A stretch of 51,497 nt of DNA, from positions 1,931,677-1,983,173 of the forward strand of contig NW_019091371.1 in assembly GCF_001949145.1 (NCBI RefSeq). Direction: 5' to 3'. Every line of letters starts with the position of its first letter. The first letter of the stretch is position 1. The DNA comes from Acanthaster planci (taxonomy: Eukaryota; Echinodermata; Asteroidea; Valvatida; Acanthasteridae). Made by a program: the position numbers and the translations under genes. Of the stretch, positions 45,468-51,497 are shown piece after piece. Below the pieces are notes generated by a model. That model worked only from the letters and a program-made list of their open reading frames with translations, did not search any database and was not told the origin of the DNA.

Positions 45468-48039
45468 CATGCCCTTTTCTACGACAGTGAGGTAGGATGC
45501 GATCCACATGCCCTAATCCAGTTCACATTACGATACGTGTGCATGTATACATGTAGCACAAATGCCCATGCATACAAGTGTACGTACATGTAAAATGCAC
45601 TCATTGTTTGGAAGTGTTAAATACTCAATACTTCAGAATGAACATTGATCAAAAGGTTCTCAGACGCTGGGATCAATACCACAATTTAAAGATGACGGTG
45701 ATGTGGAACACACACCATTGTTACACCACAGTAAAAAATTATGCATTTATGTTTTTTTGAGATCATGATATACAAAAATACACATGTACCAAACAGAACA
45801 TAAACAATGTTTTCGCTGTGGTACATACATGTAAGTGGGGTACATTACCTTGATCATTCTTATGGTTGAAAATGTCTTTTTCACTGCATTATACTGATGT
45901 GACCTTGGATACAAGGTTGCATGGCCACAATGGTACTACATTAGTTTAATACATGTCTATGACCACCACTTTTGGTTTACATTGTTTGACATTTTAACTA
46001 AGTCAATTTCACCTCAATTTCACAGTAATGTCAGCAGATGACTAGTGTTGGGCAGTTCCAGAATGCTCAGAGCCGGTTCCGGCTCCAGCTAAGGACTGCA
46101 ATTCCGAGTTAGAACCGCCGCCCAAAGATATAAAGAAAAACATAAGGTTTAATAAAACACATTAAAAATCTGTGGCTGCCATGCCGCAGGCATATCACGC
46201 CGGTGCCACTGCACTCACCAATGGCACAACAGACTGGGTTTTGGCCTTTCATGGGCTTTAAGATTATCCACAGCGGGTATATTGAATTTTATTTTTACCT
46301 CTTCGTAGACTAGTCATGGCTGGAATAAATCTGCAATAGGCATATACAACCATGGTACAACACAGTGCTGCTTCCTCCTGCACTAGTTTCAACTCTATGT
46401 ACATGTATAAAAAGACTTTAATCAAAACAACAAACGATTCGCCTTTGCAAGTATATGTAACTTTACCCATAATACAAATGGAATCATTGACCATGGCATG
46501 GAACTTCCTGTATGGCTGGGATCACGTGTACTTATTGAACATGTGCCAACGTATCGTAAATGGCCATGGATCATGCATAAACTGGTCATTTGTCCACAGT
46601 AGGTGTATTAAAAACTCTGATACATCCACTAACTTACAAGCTATGCCGTTGCTCGGGTCCATGCATGGAACTGGCTCAGAAGCGAGAAGTTGAGAACCGA
46701 GACCCTCGCTGGTACACAAGTTCGGGCAATGGCTAGGCTATTTCTTAACCACGTGACGATTTTGACTGGTGTCATACATGTATATGCGGAAAGTACATGT
46801 ACAACATGTCACACCGAAGTTCCAGGCAAAATTCACCAATGTTGAAGTCACAACCACATGTAAAACAGTCTTCGAGCTTCATGGCTTCCGGCCGTCAAAG
46901 CTCCGCTGCGCCGCACATGCAATAACCAATGAGGTTTGGTACCCAGACACAGGGGTATTTTACAGTACAGTTCTTTTCTGTACGCATTTCCCCTTGTGTG
47001 GAAGGGTGCCCTGTTAAATGTACAGCGTGCTTTACACATACACGTGGGAGCGGCAGTGACTCGGATTCAATGCTTGGAGTTGTCACTCAAGGGCCCTTAG
47101 CCGTAACTGAGACTCAGACTTGATGTTTGAAGTCTGCTCTTTGAATGTGGAACCGCCAATGGTGGGTACCCGTTTCTTCACAAAAGCAGGGCCGCCGATT
47201 CTGGGTTTTTTTGGAATCGCGGTTCTACTTGCAACTGGGAGCACTGCACAAGCCTACAGATGACAGCAGTATGGTTTCAAAATGTTTCTCTCTTGTTCCA
47301 AAAACAAGATCAAAAATTTGAGTTTTAGTGAGATATCAGTCTGAAGAGAAACACAAAATGTACTGCGAGTGTGCAAATATGGCCGTCAAATTATGCATCC
47401 ATACAAAACAGGCACAACGAGGGAGATACTGCAGTTTAAGACATTACCAAGGAAAGAATTAGTCGTACGGTATTTCTAGAAATTTCCTCGCAAATTTCAA
47501 AACAAAAAAGAGTGCTCCCTACCGATTCTTCAATTTAGTTGAATTTGTCCAATAAACACTGTCAGGGAGACAATTTCAGTGAAATAAAATGCACTGTGGC
47601 ACGGTAAAATGTATTTCTCTTCATTCCCTTGTATTCATAAAATCTATTACACGTACTCTGGCATAACAGAACAATTGATAGTCTGTTTTGATGGGATCCA
47701 TGGGTTTGTGCACTGTGGTTCCCTACACAGTAGGCAAATGTACAATGTGCATGGCAGAAGAAATGTGCAAGTCAGACATCAACAAACATGAATATCCCAA
47801 CTGTACACTGTACTTCCCTCTTTAAAAGTACACACTTTACACCGTTTGTTTTACTGCTTAATTTGCTGTTACAGGTCATTAATTAATGGAGAGGGTGGAT
47901 CCAGATACAACTTGTGTTTAACACTTACAAACTGACAGATGCAGAGATTCACAGTACGTGTAAAAGCTCTTTTTAAACTAAGACAGGTACTGTGGCACTT
48001 TTTGAGCACAGGCTTTCATTGTTCCTATCAATTTCTCAC
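45468..48039. other. Intron sequence with a possible hAT-like pair of ends
   Basis: TAGTGTTGGGCAGTTCC at 46043 begins a block of GGTTCC/GGAACC words; similar words with AACTGGGAGCACTG stand near 47200-47247. These could be the two ends of one hAT-like element, but no 8-bp duplication is seen. 47510-47585 is the partner of the dispersed repeat at 18870-18945. No other gene is recognised. Confidence 0.35.
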
Positions 48040-48135
48040 CTGTTTACCCTGCTGTTTCTGTTCACTTCGCTTTGATTGAGTCTTTTCTGGAATAGCATCC
48101 CCCGCATCTTTCTTCGTTTCACTGATATCAACTTC
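48040..48135 (-). CDS. ZMYM-type gene, small internal exon (32 codons)
   Basis: A 96-bp exon is framed by acceptor TATCAACAG (48136-48137) and donor CAG|GTGAGA (48038-48039). It reads EVDISETKKDAG... and ends KQQGKQ, a hydrophilic, Lys/Glu/Gln-rich linker. Phase is 0 on both sides, so it joins in frame with the exon at 49868-51136 upstream and that at 41219-41335 downstream. It has no domain of its own. The intron 5' of it is 1.7 kb and the intron 3' of it is 6.7 kb and filled by a piggyBac element. Small size makes it less certain than the long exons, but both splice sites are good. Confidence 0.72.
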
Positions 48136-48395
48136 CTGTTGATAAAAGTCACAAAAAAGTTTCAGTCAAAAAGAATTCTATACAAGTACACAGATGCTTG
48201 TCATCAAGCACACATGTATGCACGATTGCATGTCATCGAACAATAATGCACATGCTTGATAACATGTAGGATTTCCTAAGTGAAAGTACATGTACGTGTA
48301 TGTGTACTTGCACAAATGCTTCTTTTTCATCTTTTACAAAGAGACGCTTTGGAGATTTTCATGAAGTACATGTATTAAAGCAACTGGATTAATAA

Positions 48396-48983
48396 CCATA
48401 TCCTGCCGGGGAGCCTGGTTTCAGGTACCTTGGGATTGTACACATACATGTAGCTGGGGTGCCCGAAATCGGACAAAAGAGCCATGGGCCTTGTATAACA
48501 AAAGACGGTACTTGGAACAAAAGACAGAGCTGCAGGGAATTGCCAACATTTTTTCAGTTGTCTAAAGCGGATGAAATCCATCATTATTTTGAAAGATTAC
48601 ACCACTGTTTGTGGGATTCAGTGCGAACGGATTACCACTGGGGACAAAAATGCTCCAGCACTCCAGCGATGAGCGATACGATACCGTTGCACGCTAATCT
48701 TGGTCTGTATTGAAAAAATGCCAGCAGCACGCACTTTGCCAGTTTCGGGAACAACAGAAACTTATGTAACACCACACAATCTGGGCTCTTCTTACAAGGC
48801 GGCAGGCCTGGCTGAAATACTCTGGCATCTGTCAGATTAGAGTAGCCACCAGACAGTCACTCCATGGTGTTTACGCGTTCAGGAAAAAAAGACAAGAATT
48901 TTTGAAGATTTTGAAAACTGAAGATATTGAAAAATTGCCCGTATGTAGGCACTGCATTTTTAAAAGCACCCAGCAGGAAATGG
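48396..48983. mobile_element. piggyBac-type MITE (CCACTTCC family)
   Basis: The right end GCACCCAGCAGGAAATGG abuts TTAA at 48984-48987. The left end CCATATCCTGCCGGGG follows ATAA (a changed TTAA). The 588-bp body contains GTGCCCGAAATCGGACAAAA and ACAAAAGAC words shared with 26031-27237, and a right arm shared with 45170-45463. Confidence 0.75.
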
Positions 48984-48987
48984 TTAA

Positions 48988-49867
48988 AATGGGTGGTGGC
49001 AGAATGTGGTAAATCTCTTTTGTGAGTCAGTGAGATTATAAAAAACAGAGATTCAGCCCTTCAGTGTCCTGTCTAATGTTCACTGTGGTGAGTTTGTATC
49101 TAGCTTTAATCATGGATATTGAATCATAATGAAGAATCATTCAAAGACTGGACAGGGGTACACAATTGAAAAGAAATTGTGCAGAAATCCCACGAGCCCT
49201 TCAGGAAAAAGTTGAAGTACACATACATGTATAACAATGGGACATCCAATATTGTTGGTATTGACACAATTGTGTATCTTTGGAAGAAACTGTCCTTGTG
49301 ATTATGGTTCAATATACACATCAAATCCAACTTATAAGAGATGTGCTGGTTACTGCTCTGTGATTATGTCGGGCATTTACAAGTACATAACGACACATCT
49401 TTTTGACAATCACCTGTATCAGCAATTCTGATAAACATGTCAACATCAAATTTTGACCCTTACATGCTTTTATGTACTCCACCACATTTAGACATTTCGG
49501 GGGCATACACTGAGCATCCAGTGTTAGGACACACGTCGGGCAGGGCAAAAATCCAAAAATTAATTTCCATCTCCCCAGCACAAATCCATCCTTGAAACAC
49601 ATTTAGACAGTTAAGACTAATAGAGGAATTGCACTACATGTTTTTTCAATAGTTCCTTGCCATGTTGAAAGAACTATTACTGAGTACCAACTGCAAGGGG
49701 TCTACTGGCCAGAATGCTACTCAGGCTGCATCCGAATCTGTTGTCTAGAGCTAGGTCTAGTTTTTCACTCTATTTTTGAGAGGTTTACACAGGCATACAT
49801 GTGCTTCACATTCGGATCTTCTTGCACACTAACCTTCCACAATAAGGTTCTAAAAATGCAATCTAAC
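48988..49867. other. Intron sequence with one repeat fragment
   Basis: 49521-49600 matches the right half of the nested insert at 835-952 (CGGGCAGGGCAAAA, CACAAATCCATCCTTG). The rest is featureless. Confidence 0.5.
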
Positions 49868-51136
49868 CTCTTGTTTCGATTCCACTTGTATTTTGAGTCT
49901 TGATACAATGTTACCCAAGCTGAATCCTTTATATGAGGCCTTGCTACGTTTCTCCGCTGTGCTTGTCTTGGATGGGATCTTGCTTTCCTCTGACATGTTA
50001 GCATTAGTCAAGTTTGAAGTAGCATCATGATGAAAAATTACATCATCTTCAGCAAACACCTGATTGGTTTCACTCACACTCCCTCTCTCAAAAGTTTCAT
50101 CTGTAGCAAGTACATGGATGTTTTCTCCCGATTTGCTATCTTTATCAGGTGATTCACTGCCTTCTTGGTTATATTTCTTATCGTTGCTCTCAATTTCTGT
50201 GTCACCAGTTTCAACATCTTCAAAAATATCATCAGATGCCTCTATTTCTCCCTTCACTTCTTCAGATTTATTCAACATTTTCAGTGCGTCATCAATTGTC
50301 TGTTCTTTTTGGGGCCCATCTTTCTTTATTTTGTACTGACTGCAATCTATATCTTGTCCAAAAGTGTTCAAGTTTTTAGAACTACTCATGCCAGCACTGC
50401 AGCCTTCATCAGTGATTCCAAGTGTGTTTGAATGCATACTATCCACCATTTTACTTTCTTCTATCTTGTCAGAAACAGGGGGCAACAAAATTGAAGCTTC
50501 AAATGCCACACATGCACCATCTTTATCATATTGATGGTAATCAATGGGTGTTTCTGTAGTCCTGTTATCTCCCTGTGAGGAGACCATCTCCTTCAAGTCC
50601 TGACACTCCATATCATCGTCATGACGATTTTGAGTGCACAGGTTTTCATCATTCTCTTTGACTTGAATCTGATCTCTCAAATCTTCTGCTACTTTGGAAG
50701 TTGATTCATTCACAGTATTATTTTGATTTTCATTATCAGAATCATAATCTGATATGACTGAACAAGAAATACCATCCACACAATGAGGAGGCTCTCTTTC
50801 TGCAAGTTGTTCACTCTGTTTAACAATGCGACTTGATTCTGAAGTACCAGTGGCATCAACTTCCAGATCTTCCATGACTGCAGAGCTGTCTTCTACAGTA
50901 CATGCACTTCTTGGTATAGATTCTTGCATACTAACATTGTTTTCTCCTTCTTCACTCTCTGTCACAGGAGTAACTTCTATCTCTGATAGCAATCTCTCTT
51001 GTTCCTTTTCTACATTTACAAAAAGTTCATCTTTCCTGTGTGTTTCCATTTTTGCAAACGATGTTTCCCGTTTCCTAGTCCAAACAGCAGTTTGCTCAGA
51101 AGAGACGAATGGTGAAGACACATGTACGGTTTGGCA
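49868..51136 (-). CDS. ZMYM-type zinc finger gene, large 5' exon (acidic N-terminal region)
   Basis: An open reading frame of 423 codons on the minus strand is bounded by splice signals. The acceptor at 51137-51138 follows a pyrimidine-rich tract ending TTTTGCAG, and the donor is GAG|GTTAGA at 49867. Both boundaries are phase 0. The protein is rich in Asp, Glu, Ser, Asn and Thr, has very low complexity of fold and no transmembrane segment; it ends in a basic patch (motifs AEKRSKASYKG and SRLKIQVESKQE). I see no zinc-binding pairs here. ZMYM2/3/4 proteins are nuclear and have long disordered acidic N-termini before the MYM fingers, which fits. The true start codon must lie in an exon to the right of the window, since the exon opens at an acceptor. 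Assignment to the same gene as the MYM exons rests on strand, order and matching phase. Confidence 0.82.
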
Positions 51137-51326
51137 CTGCAAAAGGACATAAGAGAACATTAATTCACTTAGTGACACAATGGCATTCTCAGACAACTTT
51201 TCTTCTCAGACCAGCATCAGTGTATTGATGTAAAGATTAATTACATAAAACAGGTTTGCCCTTACCCAACGTATACTAAAAAGCCCTGTATGCTCAGTGC
51301 TTGTCCGAGAGCTTGCGAAAAAACCT

Positions 51327-51497
51327 CACAAGCTTACTCGGGTCAAATGAAGCAGCAGGTACCGTTCGCGGTACCCGCTGCTTCATTTGACTCGGACCGG
51401 CCAGCCGACCCCGGCAAGCTCGGTGGTCGAGTGGTTAAGACATCTGCAATAGTAAGCAGGAGGTCGTGGGTTCGAGTCCCACCTGAGTAAGCTTGTG
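51327..51497. mobile_element. Hairpin plus tRNA-like repeat unit bounded by inverted ends
   Basis: CACAAGCTTACTCGGGT (51327-51343) is mirrored by ACCTGAGTAAGCTTGTG (51481-51497), 16 of 17 matching. Inside are a long hairpin (51338-51364 with 51369-51395, TTCG loop, one mismatch and two wobbles) and a tRNA-like segment at 51417-51489. The unit may continue past the window edge. I do not recognise the family; a SINE or fold-back element is the likeliest class. Confidence 0.55.
51417..51489 (+). tRNA. tRNA-like sequence (pseudo-tRNA or SINE head)
   Basis: A cloverleaf can be drawn: acceptor AGCTCGG with CTGAGTA (first pair mismatched, two G-T), TG at positions 8-9, D arm GTC-GAGTGGTTAA-GAC, a 5-bp anticodon stem TCTGC/GCAGG, and a perfect T arm GTGGG-TTCGAGT-CCCAC. 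The B box GGTTCGAGTCC is exact. The anticodon loop has eight bases (AATAGTAA), not seven, so a normal anticodon cannot be read. The total of 73 bases is standard. A functional tRNA is unlikely. Confidence 0.5.

Noticed and set aside
49850-51196. Starting the ZMYM-type protein at the Met at 51196
   Set aside because: The sequence just inside (TTTTGCAG|TGC) is a strong acceptor, and residues before it are hydrophobic and unlike the rest. The exon is better begun at 51136.

Overview
The window looks like animal nuclear DNA, most likely from a marine invertebrate; I cannot fix the phylum. The evidence is split-gene structure with GT-AG introns, an MYM-type zinc-finger host gene, a dense mix of animal transposon superfamilies (piggyBac, Tc1/mariner, pogo/Tigger, hAT, a Harbinger-like MITE, DIRS, a CR1/L2-like LINE, tRNA-derived SINEs), and many TACATGTA-type palindromes. 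A 43-base N run at 13761-13803 is an assembly gap. Nothing looks bacterial: no operons, CRISPR array or phage.

The only convincing host gene runs right to left on the minus strand across the whole window. It encodes a ZMYM-family protein. Exons supported by reading frame and splice sites are 51136-49868 (acidic, disordered N-terminal part), 48135-48040, 41335-41219, 29513-29280, 5478-5224 (MYM fingers) and 4556-4329 (MYM fingers). A candidate exon at 19194-19121 has an unresolved phase. Both gene ends lie outside the window. The six exons all start and end in phase 0 and give about 730 codons.

Nearly everything else is mobile DNA in the introns. From left to right: a dead Tc1 element with long TIRs (24-1808) holding a small nested insert; a Harbinger-like MITE (2730-3658); a piggyBac MITE (3956-4305); a DIRS 3' end (6945-8164); a piggyBac 3' end (8169-9490); a Tigger transposase with one internal stop (9572-11271); a LINE split by a piggyBac MITE and a Tc1-like element (13046-16275); a GC-rich, possibly DIRS-derived block (16380-17480); SINEs at 19.3 and 20.1 kb; a hAT-like transposase fragment (21.27-21.72 kb); a hAT MITE with an exact 8-bp target duplication (23919-24309); a tandem array of roughly 147-bp units (24.4-24.96 kb); a composite piggyBac MITE (26031-27237); a DIRS element with inverted terminal repeats (31159-40883) split by about 5 kb of other insertions; a 4.1-kb piggyBac element with a decayed transposase (41389-45463); a related MITE (48396-48983); and, at the right edge, a hairpin plus tRNA-like element (51327-51497).

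No mobile element here appears intact. All recognised transposases or polymerases have stops, frameshifts or lost catalytic residues. The most interesting items are the tRNA-like and hairpin unit at the right edge, the fold-back ends of the DIRS family that carry splice-donor-like sequence on both strands, the piggyBac element with its derived MITEs, and several nested insertions that give a relative order of events.
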